In this document: piece after piece, positions 38,542 through 52,201 of the stretch
Position numbering within the stretch: the stretch's first letter is position 1
Layout of the letters: each line of letters starts with the position of its first letter
Source: Hirudo medicinalis
Taxonomy: Eukaryota > Annelida > Clitellata > Hirudinida > Hirudinidae
Assembly (NCBI GenBank): GCA_011800805.1
Contig: MPNW01000287.1
Span: forward strand, 99,465 to 163,464
Reading direction: 5' to 3'
Length of the DNA: 64,000 nucleotides
Translations under genes and position numbers: made by a program
The notes under the pieces: generated by a model
What the model was told of the DNA's origin: nothing
Databases searched by the model: none
The model's input: the letters and a program-made list of their open reading frames with translations, nothing else

Positions 38542-41180
38542 AGCAACAATAACGATAATAATAATAAGTCCGTGTCAGTACTGCACTGCAAGTCACAACA
38601 ACAATAGTAACAGCAATAATAATAATCATCATCAGAATCGTTGTAAATTAATGAAAAATTACCAATAATAGCAATAACTTCTTCAAAGTTACGATTGGTG
38701 AACATTTCAAGGCGTTCATACAAACGGGATACAACCTTGTAAGCCAGACTTTGTGATACCCTTCTCTATTTTGTTGACATTTTTGTAATAAAATCATTAA
38801 GATGACAAATAGGTATTATATATCATTCACTCGAATGAATTTAGATTTCAAAAGTATTTTTTAAATTATATTATGTAATAATAATAAAAATACTTAGTAA
38901 TGTTAACAAATAAAATTATTTTGATCAAATATTAAATATTATTAACATATCACAAAACTATTTATTAAAAACTAAATATAAATAACATCACCATTTGAAT
39001 AAAAACCTCAACGATCATTGTCTAAAAGGTTACGGTTATCGTATCGAGTGAATAAATAAATATATAAATTGATTAAAAATGTCAGTATTTGTATTTAATA
39101 TTGCAAATTATTGCCACAATGTTCATCAGTTGAAATGGTATCAAATATGATAATATGGCTCTAATTTTCTTCAGCCTAATGTAATGATATTGTTGATATA
39201 GTTCGTACCGTTATATAATCATGTCAACTTATCACAACATCGTGGAGAATTTAACATGATAAGCGGTGTTATTCTGATCAGAGGCTGTGATACAAAAAAA
39301 ATTAGTGAATTTCGTATCAAATGGCCGGCAATCTTTTAATCTTGTACCGGTTTTTGCTTCCAACAACGTAAAGTTACTCCTGCCATTTACTTCTGCCTCT
39401 CGTAGCAAATCCTGGCGCCCTTTTAGTGCCATTACTTGTGTTATCAGCATGTACTCTTGTTTATTAACAAACATTAATTTCTTTATCAGATATCCAATTC
39501 ATTTCACAAAAGGTGCTTGTTCTCTTAAAGAGTTGAAAGCTCAACTACTCGTGGAATATTTGATTTATATCACTAGACTATTTATTTAATTTTTAATCAT
39601 CAAAGCTGAACTACTTGCAAAATATTTAATCTTTTTTTTGAAATAAAGTTTAACGATGGTTTGAATAATTACAAAATATGACGGTTGTGGAAATAATTTA
39701 TTACCCATCAATGAAACCTGAACGCTGACAAATGTTCAATCTCTTGTTAGGACATTAAAAATATAAATTATGAGGACATTTTTGCGATTACAATGTCATG
39801 CACTCGCAGATTATTTGTATTACAGCTACTATTAATATTATTTATGTACAATTATTTATGCATTTATTGTATTATTTATTTATTTGTTATCGTTACCATT
39901 ATTATTGTTATTATTACTGTTGTTGTTGTTGTTATTAATATTATTATTGCTTATCAGGTGCTGAATTGTGGCTAACAAAAAGAAGTCAGCATCAAATCCA
40001 TGGTGACACGTCTCCACAACAACGCGTCGAAACTGGTTGGTTCTGGTTGAACGGTTTCCGTGAACTCCATTGTCATTCATCAAGGACACGAGTGAATGCA
40101 CGAGTGAATTGATTCAACGTTTCGTTTGGAAAATGACAATGGCGACACTTGAAAGGGAAATTACAGAATCACATGTTTGCAGGTCGAGCACGAGGTTCGT
40201 GCACTCATTTTAAGCCGAATAATTTGCTTGATTCTTTCCGCCATTATTGTGTCAATCGAATAATTGTTTTAAATTGCATGCAACAACATTGCCTTCTTGT
40301 CTGGCAATGTTTTGTTTCCAATCTATCGACATCCTTATCTAAGTTACTATCGTCAATTCTTTTATTGATTTACTTCCTATAAACTATTAGCTTTATGACT
40401 ATGTAGAACCTTATAAATAATTATTAATAAATATAACATTGAAAATGATTCTAGGTTTCCTAACGGTTATCATGGGTTTTCTTAAATTTCCATCAATCAC
40501 TTATTATTTTAATTTTGTTCGTTAGATTTTATGCCTCAAATTCAAATTCTTGCCCATGCACTTTCGTAACTCCTTGTTCGGCTAAAAGTCACTTGGTGTG
40601 GTGTTGTTTTTTATCTCTTTCCTCTTTCATCGACATTCTCTAAATTCTGATTACACTTTCTCTCAACTCAGCTCCTTTACTCGCTTGGCATCCGGTAGCT
40701 TTGGAACGATGCAACGCGTTTATAAAATTTGAAATGAAGGCCAACTTAAAGCGTTAAAACGACCATGAACAATGCTGGTTAAGAACAATTTTGATGTTTT
40801 TCAAATTTATAAATTTCTCGAGAATTACAAGAGCCTATTAGCCTTGAGTTGCTGACTGTAAAATACTTCAATTTAAATTGGAAAAATCAGCATTTCATCT
40901 TTTGAAAGATTTTGATGAAATGTTTCATTCCATGGAAAAACACCAAGAGACCACCATTAGATTGAATTTTACAAAAACTATAGTTATTTTTTTTACATAT
41001 ATAAACAATGTAATAACTTAATTAAACTACACTTTGTTGGACGGAAAGAATCTTTGAACGAAAAAGCGCTTTAGAAATCCTTCCGACGCTCAACGAATTC
41101 TTCATAAGAGTCTAAGTGACCTTCTGCTCTGGAGTTGCGAAAGCCGGGTTCTGCATTCCGAGGGGCAAATTTTCGCTAAC
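35850..41180. other. spacer between P450 and glycogenin, no supported coding gene
   Basis: Contains (CT)n at 36462-36480, an (AAC)n tract at 38497-38540 and a promoter-like block at 37.4 kb. The open frame at 36624-37058 overlaps another of similar size in a different frame and has no recognisable domain. A minus-strand frame at 39232-39474 looks mildly protein-like but has no family resemblance. Part may be a 5' untranslated intron of glycogenin. Confidence 0.4.
37402..37472 (+). promoter_or_regulatory. candidate TATA promoter with non-coding first exon
   Basis: GGGATATAAATC (TATAAA at 37402-37407) after a GC-rich stretch is followed about 20 bases later by an initiator-like TTCAGA, and about 50 bases on by a strong splice donor (AGTCAGA then GTAAGA at 37473). 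No ATG lies in between. It could be the first exon of glycogenin, whose first coding exon is 3.7 kb downstream, or of an unrecognised transcript. Confidence 0.35.
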
Positions 41181-44100
41181 ATGGCTGAAGCTCAGGGTTT
41201 GTTAATATATTTTATGGTTAGCTGTTAAAGTTGAACATGATGTCACAACTGATAATTAGCAATTTAGTCGGTTATGGTTTTGGCGAACGGTTTCAGTTTC
41301 GGGGCCATTGTAGTACAAGAGAACCAGCAATTTGTTTGGTTTTATGGCCATTATTTTTTGTATTTGAAGATTTACCATGAACAATTAATTTGTCGACTTT
41401 ACTTATTAAGGCAATCCTGTATTAAGTATGCGGAGCTAGTTAGGTTTTAGTTGAGTTATAAAAAAACCTCATATATACTTTAAAAGTTTTAAGTTGCACC
41501 TAACTTATTCGTTTCTTGCTGTGTATCAATGTGTAAAATCAGGAGATTACAGATTATGACTTAATTATTGATAAATTCTCTTCCATGAACTTATTAGTAA
41601 TTTGTTACATCATATTTCAGTTCATTTTATAAGTAACTCTCAACTAAATCTTTATTCATTTCACTAATAATTTAGTTATTTTGAAAATGGGTTTGATGTC
41701 TGGGTTAAGCTGGCCTTGAGACAGGGATATGTTTTTTTTGTTTCTTATACAGACCTCTAGAAATAGGAGGCCGTGATGCACACATATTTGAGATGCTTCT
41801 CTCGAAATTCTGTTTCTCTGATTGCATTAACTTAGCTTCACTTTTAACTTTGTTCTAATTAACTGTTTTTTTGTCTGTCTAATTAACTAATTTCCATTTA
41901 AGAAAAAAAAACAGGATTTATTCCACTAAAATATTTGTTGTTTTTAACCTAATCATTATTGGATTATTAACTCACATTAACAAGATACAATACGATAATC
42001 AGTGACAGATCAGGCCTTCGTGACGTTGGCCACCAATGATTCCTATGGTCTCGGAGCTCTTGCTCTGGGACATTCGTTGAGGAGGGTAGGAACAACCAGA
42101 ATGCTCGTCTGCATGGTTACAAGCGACCTCTCAAATGATACAAGGTCAGGGGTTAAAGTCTGTTGTTGCCTGTCGTACTCATGTGCCCCAAACTTTATGT
42201 AATTAGATAAACTGTTGAACAAAGTCATGACCATCATCATCATCATCATCACCAATGTTTTATGTAGGCTTTATGTTTTTTATGTTCAGTCTGGTAAATA
42301 TCAAGAAATTGTGACATTTCAGAATGTTACATTTTTAGCCTTTTAGCCCAGGATTGGAGATCGTAATTATGAGAGTGTAAATTGATTTGAATACCTCCCA
42401 TTCTGTTCGGTTTAAGGTCAATTTGTTCGTACGGGTAGCTAGTTTAAAGTCATTTGGATGGTAACTCCCCGAAGGTAACATGAGAAAATTCGTAATTAGA
42501 GGTTGTAATTTATCGCCCGTCGAGAAACTTTTGGGCCAGGTATTGCTGCCATGCTTGCATCATCCACATAGTTTTCCATGCTCTTTCCATGCTAGTCTGC
42601 AGAGAATACTTATCATTTAAACTCTACTATAAATAGCCCTGCAGTTTGAGAGAAATTTCTGATCCTTCTTGTGCCAGGATTTTTTTGTATCATTTAAATG
42701 TAATCAACTTGTCGTTGTTATTTATTTTTCCTTTATTATCGTTGTTGTTATTGTTATTGTTATTTTTAATATTAATGTTATCATTATTATTATTATTGTT
42801 ATTATCATCATCATCATCATCATCATTATTATTATTATTGCTGTTATCATCATCATCATTATCATTATTATTGTTATTATTCATTAATTTCGAGAGCTTA
42901 ATGTCAATACTTGATTCAGAGAAGAGTTGGCCAAGGTTTTTGAGCTCGTGGACGTCAACATCCTAGACAGCCATGACACAGTGAACCTTGCCCTTCTGAC
43001 CCGACCCGACCTTGGGGTGACCTTCACAAAGTTGCACTGCTGGCGGCTCACACAGTATTCTAAATGCGTGTTTATGGATGCAGACACTCTGGTGGGTGTT
43101 TCCCTCCAGTTGCAGTGCACTGCAGCCCAGGAGTGAATTGAATGATTGATTTGAACTGAACCGTTTCAATCCAAAGGTGCTGCAGAACATCGATGATCTG
43201 TTCGAGAGGGAGGAGTTGTCCGCCGCCTCCGACATCGGATGGCCCGACTGCTTCAACTCTGGAGTTTTCGTGTTCAAGCCCTCGGAGGAGACTTATGCCG
43301 GGCTGTTGCAGTTTGCTTTGTCGAGGGGCAGCTTTGACGGTGAGGAAATTATGGGAAGATTTTTAAACTCACCGTTGCATTGTTTTTAAAGATGATCTAG
43401 TTCTATTGTGGCCGACTAAGTTTTTTACTTTTCATTAACGGGTCTGTTTCGATCCCGTGCAGGTGGGGATCAGGGACTTCTGAACGCCTTCTTTAGTGAC
43501 TGGGCCACCAAGGACATCAGATTTCATGTCCCGTTTCTGTACAACGTGGTCGCTCAAGCTTTTTATACCTACAAGCCTGCTTTCAAACGGTTTGTGTTGA
43601 AGCTGTTCAGCAGTGAAGCAGTGATGATGATGATGATGCTAGCGATTATGATTTATTGTTAGCTTCGGCAAGGATGCAAAGGTGATACATTTCATTGGGA
43701 TGCACAAGCCCTGGCATGCGACCTACCATCCCGACACGGGCTGTGTTGACTGCCCGGGAGATTTGGGTCTGAATTGTCAGGAGTTTGTGAAGCTTTGGTG
43801 GGAAATTTTCACCTCAAACGTGAAGTTGAGCATTGCCCACGAGAAAGAAGTAAGTGATTGGTTGCCATTATCGTCGTCATCTTGGTCGGTGGATAAGATA
43901 ATATGGATAACATCATTAACCAGACTAATGTTGCATGGTGTGTTTATGTTGCTCACTTTAAAGGTTGTACTAACACAATGGTGTTTGTTCCTTCAGTGAG
44001 GGTGGTTTAGTAGTTAAGTGACTAATAATATTTACTTTAGTGACTAGTAGTTGGGTGGCTGGATAATTTGTTTATCGTGCAAAGATACTTAGGAGCACCT

Positions 44101-47100
44101 TATTAATGCTGCTCTGCAAATGTTGCTTCTAGTGCTAGAATTATAATGTTATTGATGCGAAGCCGTGTGCTATTAGATCTATATCTCTTCATGTTTCGAG
44201 ACGTGTGCTTGCTACACTCTGCAATTCTTTAGCAATATCACTGACATTGAAACATTCAATGCATTCCTTCAGCTGTGCAAAGATGTTGTTGTTGAGAAGC
44301 TAACTTGAATTGCATACAAATACTTACAATTAAGTCGTGCTTTGGTGGCACAATATGGTACTGCATCGCTTGAAGCGATGGTCTCCTAAGCCATTTTATG
44401 AAGTTGGATAACAATGACTGGATTTAATTGGTCTTGGTTTTTCAAGGAATAGTTTCTACACATAAACACAAACATTCACCGTCACTGCATCCGTAACAAC
44501 ATAACCCGACTTTGATGTGTGCTGTGTACGTCTCCATGCAAAACTGACTGCTAATTGTTTGCTAGCCAATTTAGAGCACTAGCATGGAGTGTATTTGAAG
44601 GCAGATGGTTGGAGATTGATGACAATGGAATCAATGATTTCTATTAGAAATGCGATTCCCCACCTCTTAGGATAGCTTCGGTTCGTTCGAAGAAAGTTTT
44701 CCCGACGAGGTGGATCGAGATCACCAATTGAGGTGGGAGACTGGTCAGGCCGATTATCTTGGAGAGGACAAATATGAGAACATTCAAAAACAAATTGAAG
44801 CGAAGAGTGGAAAAGTTCTTGTCACTCCACCTGTCACTGCTGAGGAAATTAAAATTCACAAGGAGCAAGCAATTGTGAGTCTCATTAAGCAGATGCCATC
44901 TCCTGAACTTTCAATTTTGGCCAAGGGACCACCAAAATTGGTCTCATCAAAACCTGAAGATCTCGAAATACTTGATCTGAAACCAGAGCTTAAAGCCCAT
45001 GAACCTGAGAGCCAGGAATCTCACTCAGTTGTTGATGACATTGAAAGTGAAGCTTTGGATTCTGATCATGACAGGAGACACAAATGGGAAACTGGACAGA
45101 TAGATTACTTAGGACAAGACAGCTTTGAAAACATCTTGAAAAGACTTGATCAGAAAACCAAAAGATCGGATAAAAAATATGATAGACCACTTTCTGTGAC
45201 ATTTCCAATTCCTGCCCCAACCTACAAATCTCCCACAGGACAATTTGCTAAACTGCCTGATAAGGAGACACCTTATTCCTTGATGCAAAATGCCGAATCT
45301 TCAAAAACTGGGAGTTTTCCTTCCCAATATTTTGATGAAGATAAAGCCACAGTTTCAAGGGCATCGGGTACGTTCAAGTTGCAATCAACAGCTCCACTTG
45401 TAAGAACAGAAGATCTCTCAAGCAAAAGTGAGAGTTCCAGAGAGATTTCATCCAAAGAAGTGAAAGCAGGTACTTTTAAGCTTCAGTCTGCCTTTGACAA
45501 GAAAGTTGAACCTATGCCACAAGGAGAAGTAGAGGAGCAGGCAGTGGTTGAAAAACAAGGAGCCCTTCAGAAGCAATCAATTTCTGAAGTTGCGACACCA
45601 CTGAAAGTGGTTTCAGATCCTCATGTTTTGCCAGGCCATCATGCTAAAAAAGAGACAGCACCTGGAAGGAACCTTTTCCAATCAGCAGGTGAACAGGATA
45701 CCCAGGCAAAGAGAGCACCTGGAAGATATGTTTTCCAATCTGCAGGTGACCAGCCAGTCTCAAAACCTGCAGAGGAAGCTGTCGTGCACAGAGAACCCCA
45801 GGCTTTGAGCTCCTTCGAAAGAAGTGAAATTTCACCAGAACAGAGGAAATCTGGAAGGTCAGACTTAGGAGAGGCTCTTGAGTTGCAAGTGAAATCTGAG
45901 CACATTGCTCCCTTGCAGAAAGAGGGCAGTGCTGTTGCAAGTGAATCTAGGCTTGAAGAGTTCTTTGATCCTGCTCCTCTGAAATCCACAGATTATTTCT
46001 CAGATGTCATGACGATGAAAAAGGTGCTTTTGAAACGGCCAGATTACGACGTTAAGCTTATCGAAAAACCTCGTTCGGCAACGTCGGCCGTTCCAAAAAT
46101 GGTTGCTCGGGGCACTGTCAAAGCAGTGTCAACTCCACTTTCCTCAACTAGGCTTACCTCAGGTGTGAAGTCCATCACTGTGGTCACGAAAGGTAGAACT
46201 GATAAAAAATAGGTTCTTCAGAGTGTCGTGAAGCATTTTGTTACCCTAAGAAGCATTAGAATTGTATTTCTGATTTTATAGTTATAAATGTTATAAAAGA
46301 AATCAATCATCGATATCGAATTCATCGCTCTCGGTAAAAAAATAAGGACGGTGAGCTTTCTTTTGTCTTTACTAACACTTTAATTGTTGATCTTTCTTTT
46401 GCTTTTGATGGTGATAAAAATTGAAATTCATTTGAAGTTGTTTTGTTGACATCTTTGAGGGCTGAGTTGTTCAATTGCGATCAATGTTTTGTTTTCTAAT
46501 AAAGTGAAAACATTTTGGGTGGGTTCGTTGAGTTTCATTTTGGGACTAACAATTTTAATTTTGTTGTTGCATGTTCTGGCTGTCCAGTTCAACTTAGACT
46601 GCTTTAAATTTAGTTTTTACTTTCCTAATTCTGTTCTGCTTGTTGAAAAGCTTCTTTTTTTCTTTGTAATGCCATTTTAATTTTTTAATTGCAAAGTTGC
46701 ATAATTCAATTCTCAAAACCAGTCCTTGTCATCGCATGACATCCTGCCTAACTTTCTTGATCGCAGTTAGGACTTTCCCGACAAAGGCACGGATGCGGTG
46801 ACTCGCAGAAGGGTTATTCGAAGGAGCAGTTAAGTGATCAGAGGCGTCAACAGAGTTGGGAGAAGGGGGACATTGACTACATGGGCATCGATAGCTTCCA
46901 GTTTATCCAGCAGCAGCTGGAGAATGTGACTGGAAAGTCGAGTGGTGATAGCCATCACAATGAATCGGATAGGAAGGCCGAGGTGCCGCAGTTCCCCATG
47001 CCATCTCCGGCAAACAAGGTCCTGCCTTCCACTCCATCAGAGGTAGCTAAGTCAGAAACGCACAACTACTCTGAGCATCATGGTGAGAAACCCCAGGAGA

Positions 47101-47318
47101 TCAAGAAGACAGGACTTGTCCTGCAGAGTACAAAGCCTTTAGGTCTGGAGAAGATGACCTTGTCAAGTCCAATGCAAACTTCCCCCATAAGCCCTCAGGG
47201 GGCAACAGGAATATCATTTAGGTCTTCTTCCACTGTTCATGCACCTGTTGGGAGTCAACATCATCATCATCAAGGTGCATCGGCCGTGAAGATCGTTACA
47301 AAAGGTCGAAACAAATGA
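41181..47318 (+). CDS. GYG1: glycogenin with alternative C-terminal exons
   Basis: Self-glucosylating GT8 glycosyltransferase that primes glycogen synthesis. Exons: 41181-41196, 42003-42144, 42920-43091, 43177-43339, 43463-43589, 43663-43849, then 44671-46212 (stop) and a further exon 46767-47318 (stop). Catalytic part (residues 1-269): [29 protein letters not shown] (Mn/UDP-glucose binding), [33 protein letters not shown] and [12 protein letters not shown]. The acceptor tyrosine is Tyr200 in YTYKPAFK, matching human Tyr195 once the five extra N-terminal residues are counted. The C-terminal exons carry three copies of the glycogen-synthase-binding motif (W-E-x-G-x-x-D-Y-x-G-x-D). Predicted forms: 782 residues ending in exon 7, 452 residues using exon 8 from exon 6 (phase 0), or 948 residues using an internal donor at 46163 joined to 46771 (phase 1). 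The start MAEAQ is inferred from phase and conservation. Confidence 0.9.
42718..42886. repeat. (ATT)n/(ATC)n microsatellite in a glycogenin intron
   Basis: Interrupted ATT, GTT and ATC units ending about 35 bases before the exon 42920 acceptor. Confidence 0.85.
46498..46503 (+). promoter_or_regulatory. poly(A) signal after glycogenin exon 7
   Basis: AATAAA about 285 bases after the exon 7 stop and 260 bases before exon 8. It supports exon 7 as a genuine terminal exon, with exon 8 used by readthrough or splicing. Confidence 0.5.
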
Positions 47319-48615
47319 AGACTTAGAGCCGATAATGTATCCATGCCTTTACTTTCTGTACTCTGGAAAGACTTAGTGTGGCTGGTTTTGGTGCCTGTCT
47401 TCTTGTTGATCTCAAGCAAAAAAGGTGGTTCACAATTATTAAGGGGTGTGCACATTTATGTTATTCTGAAGATTTATTTATTGCTCACATGAGAAATGTT
47501 ATTTATTTGAAAATGATTTGCTTGAATAATTTGTTGCTTATTATTTTGTCCTGTCCCCATTATGCAATTACACTCATTTTATTTTCTGTTGGTCGACAAA
47601 ATCGAAATCCCTAATTGCTAATCATTCGTCAGTTCATCGGCTTGAAACGTGACGAGCCGGTTTGTTTTGGGCCTGAAGTCTATCAAATCTATCAAGCATT
47701 TTTCACTTACCTGACTTACTTGTGCCTTTACGTAACATGCAGAAACAAAATTGTTGCCAAAATATTTTTGCCAACACTTTTGAGGATTGCTTGATTGATT
47801 GTATTCTTGGCTTAAATAATTGGATAGATGTTTGATGCTAATCATATCAAGAAGCTTCTAACTTCAAGTCCTGTTTCTGTTCTCTCAGTCAATAAGTTTC
47901 AATATTATATTTCAATATACCACTCAGTAATGGAGCAAAACTTGTACAACTTCTTAGAATCAACTAGCATTTGACACTGCTTTGGAATTAAGATATGGTT
48001 CCACTGAGTTTCAAATTTATGACTAAATATTGCAGCATTATTTTGCATAACCATTAACCAAATGATTATTTAGCTTAAACCTCTCTTAAGTAGACATTTT
48101 TCAGTTGAGAGTTTCATTTTTGGACTTAGGTCGCATTGAATTAAGCGAGGTTGATTAAGCTTTATCATTTATCACAACTTAGTTTTAGTTTGAAGGGTGG
48201 GGGATGTTGGACAATTTTCAACTGGTGGGTTGCTGTCAAACGAGCATCATTGCTCAGGACTTGAAGTCTTCAGTAAATCATTGGCAATGGTGGTGGAACC
48301 TTTAAAAATGTAGCAGTCAGAGGTTTTGCGGAATTATTCTATCATTTTGCAGATTTTAGGTTGCACTCGTTGAGTCATGAAATCCTAAACTTTTTTTAAT
48401 CCTAAACTGATTTTATTTTTAGTTTGGAGGGTCAAATTTGGAAGATGGTGTAAACTTCCAGTTTGGGGTTTTTTATGTCAATGTTTTGTTAGGTCACTCT
48501 TAAAACCGGGGTCGAGTGAGGCAAATGCATCAATTAACAGGGAAGTGGGTATTTTCTAGAATTTTGCATAATTGAAAGTCTTGCATCCTTTGTCATTGAA
48601 TCATGAAAATAAGAA
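47319..48615. other. 3' spacer between glycogenin and carboxypeptidase, no gene seen
   Basis: AT-rich sequence between two convergent genes. No clear AATAAA was noticed soon after glycogenin exon 8. Short open frames show no family features. Confidence 0.4.
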
Positions 48616-51600
48616 TCAAAAAACAAGCTTCTTAAGGTATTGAAGTCTTGACTTCAGTTTGACTTTGCCATCCTTGGAATTTTCTTTGGGCTTTCTTTTG
48701 TACCAAATATTTTGCTTGTGAATCTCGTCTTCAAAACTTTTCATGATCTGACGTAATCTGAGTTTTTGCAAATTCATTGTCTCCTCCAAGGATTTCTTCA
48801 ACTCTTCATCATCGTAAGCTCTTGTTTTGAGCAGGTCCTCTTGCTTTTCCATTGGTTCCTCCGCTGTCTTCATCTCCTCCTCGTCGTCGTTGGTGTCGTC
48901 GTATCTGAGGTCGTCCTTGTATTGATCTTCCACGTCGTCTCTTGCCAGTTCCTTGTTCTTCGGATGTTTCCCGTAGTCGGCGCCGAGGGAATTTTCGAGA
49001 ACTTTTCTGTCCCGTTGACTTTGCAGCTCTTCGTCCATTTCTGGTTTTTCTTCAGGTTTTCTGAAGATGTCCTGAAAGTTGTCTTCTTTGAAGACAACGG
49101 AGTACTTGTTTCCAAATCGCTTCAGCTCTTTTAGGACGTCCAGACTCATTTTGGTGATGCCGTTCGTTGCTTCCAGAGCAGTGTCTGGTATTTCGCTCTC
49201 CGGCAGCAGGAACCCTCGGCTTCCCAAATCTCTGAGTTCTATGGTGAAGGAGTACTTGACTTTTGCCACTCCTTTAACCCAGTCGTCGGAAGCTCCAGAA
49301 GCGAGGTCTGATTAAATTTGTATTGTAGTTTCGGAGATATCATCAAGTGCAAGTGCTAATGCATCTGATAATAAGTGAGTTTAGTAAATAGTTTCGTCGA
49401 TAGGTTGGATGGAGCATAAAAGTCTGGAAAATCCGCATCGGCTTTAAGAGGTAAGGATGAATATGATGAATTAAAGTTTTAAAAAATGAAAAGTCGATGC
49501 TCTTTAATTCCTCAAGATTCAATTATAAAACTTGAGATATTAAGTATGAGAATATAATAAGTTCTGTGGTAAATTGAGTCGAGCACGAAAAATAGAAATA
49601 ATAGTTTTAATTCTTACATAACATTCGCCCTGTGGATCCCACAGCATACTTGGTCCCCGTGGATTTACGCATGGCCTCCGCAGCCTCTGTTCCTCTGATT
49701 AGCTGGGGGCAAAAACACCAAAATGTCAGCAAAATTGCGCCCTCTACTCTAATCACTTAAACTTTGCCATTGAAACTAACGACTCTCATAAGACTCAATT
49801 TCTGCTGAGTTTGAAAAGTAAAAAGTATTTTGTTACTTATAAAGTTACTGATAAAGTTACTTTAACCAAATAAATTTCAAAAGCTAGGCTGAAACCAACA
49901 AGATCGTAAAAGTCGTGAGGGACTTGAGTGGTATAACCCCACGGAGCAAGAAGGAGCTGTCCGTATGAATGCAAACTTATGTAGATGATCAAGTCGTTTG
50001 ATTTGTCCAAGATGAAGTCCGCTAAAGCACGTGCCTCTGGCTCGGAAAATGGCTTCGGACCACAAAAGTTTTCTCGGCAAGAATTTCTACTCGTTCCTTC
50101 TCCTGCGAAACAATTCAGAATTGAATTTGTTTTCAGAATTTCTTCAAATTTCAGGCTTCTAAATGTATTATCTGGGATCATGTTTGATTTATTTCTTATT
50201 TTTGCTATTTAATTTTGAAGCCTGCTATTTTATCATAAGATCTAAATTAATTAATTAAATAAATTAGTTACGGGAATACTGGAGATGATAATACTTCGAA
50301 ATTAAAATTCAACCTCCCCAAAAGAAGTCCCAGTTCCTGTTGAGATCAGCACCTACGCAACCATTCGCGTTGTGTTTTGATCGCGTCTTTCTCCACAATC
50401 TATCCTAGAACAACATTTGAATGAAAGGTTGTCAGGAAGTCCATGAGGCCTCTTTTCGACAGAACAGAAATAAGAAATAAATTGCTTAACATATTCACGG
50501 ATTGGTGAAAATGCATATTCGTAAGGTGACCTTGTAGCAAGTGTCTAGTTAGCATTTCTAGACTATTTTATCGATCTAAATGAATTAATTTACATGTGAC
50601 TGTATGAATAGATTATAATTGAATGATAATTGATTGACAGACGTCATTAAAATTGGAAGGTACATAACGGACTGAAGGGAGTGGGGGCTTTTTAATTAAT
50701 TTAAAAATGAAGCTTAATGACAAGCAGATAAAAATTCTCCAAACCGTCGTCCATGAATACACGTATCCATCAGGATTGGCAAGCGGCAGAACATACCAGA
50801 CGTATTCTTGCGTCAGGAAATTCATGACGGGGTCAGATTCATTGATCAGCTTAATTGATTAATTGACTCATTAGCTTCTTGTCATTCGTTTAATTAAATC
50901 ACATTGATCAGTAATTACATTAGAGGAGATAAAATTGTCTTAATAATTATTTGTGACTAAATTCTATAAAAATATGTCACAATGAATATGGTTTAATAAA
51001 ATAGCTTCCCATATAATCTTATTAATTCTACTAAGAGGCCTTAATCAATTTTCAAAGGGAGCAAAAATCTGGGCCAAGTTACTGCATCGATAAAATTGAG
51101 TGCAGTGATTGGTCCAATCCATTCTCTGGCGTGGAATCCCGCGTCAATGAAAATGGCTGGTTTCCTGTCAGTGGATTTTGTGATCTGAAAATAAATTTTT
51201 CAAATTCAGCCATCAATTTGTTGTAAATGCTCGTTTGGGAATTATACATCAAGGACGTAATTTGGCTTTCAAGACAAAAGCTGTCGAATGCTGTCAAGAA
51301 TGATGTTGTTATGAACATGCCAGAAGCATTAAACAAGAACTATTCCAATGTGGGTTCTACTTCAATTTAATAGTTAATTTGAGAATTTATATTTAATTCG
51401 TTGAAAAAATTCTCAGCAATATTATGTAGGATTTATTCATGAAATGTTGATAAATTTGGCATGAATGTTTGACTCGAAAATATCAAACTGACAAAATCAT
51501 GGATATGTAATTCACTCAATTAAGTATCGAAAACAAACATGTAAACAAAGAAAACTAAAAGTTTATTTATAAAAGTTGAGTAACTTAAACGGAAAACTTT

Positions 51601-52134
51601 TTAATGAAAACCTTCAAAACTTTCAAGTCCCTCCCTTCGCTCGACTTCCCGATGCTGATCATGTCGCAGAACTGGCATTTCTCCGCAGTCTCTTCCATCC
51701 ATTCCATGATCTAAAGACCATAAGTCGATGAATGACGTATTATCAGGAAGTTGTAAAGGCTTATTAAAACATGTAATTAACCCACCTAAAAGCTGAGTTG
51801 GTGGGAGTAAATTGGGAAAGGAAGTAATGATTTGGAATGAATTACGAATTAAATGACATTAACAAAGTATTAGCTATCTGCTTTAAAGTTAAACACTTTT
51901 GTATTTGATTTTGTACAACTTTCAAATAAATATTTGTCGTTAATTAAAGTAAGACTGAGACATTTCCATAAGAATTCAAATCGACGGAATTAATTCCGAA
52001 TGAATACCGAGTCAAAACTGAGGTATTTGTGGAGTCTCTTCGTGGGAGGTGAACGCTTGTTCCATGTGTGTTCGGATCTTTGTTTCAATTCCTCGTCAAT
52101 CAGGCTGCAAAGTCAAATTATAATAATGATATCT

Positions 52135-52201
<67 letters not shown>

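Noticed and set aside
44990..45940. Several minus-strand frames of 60-116 codons
   Set aside because: Shadows of glycogenin exon 7, which is supported by repeated synthase-binding motifs.
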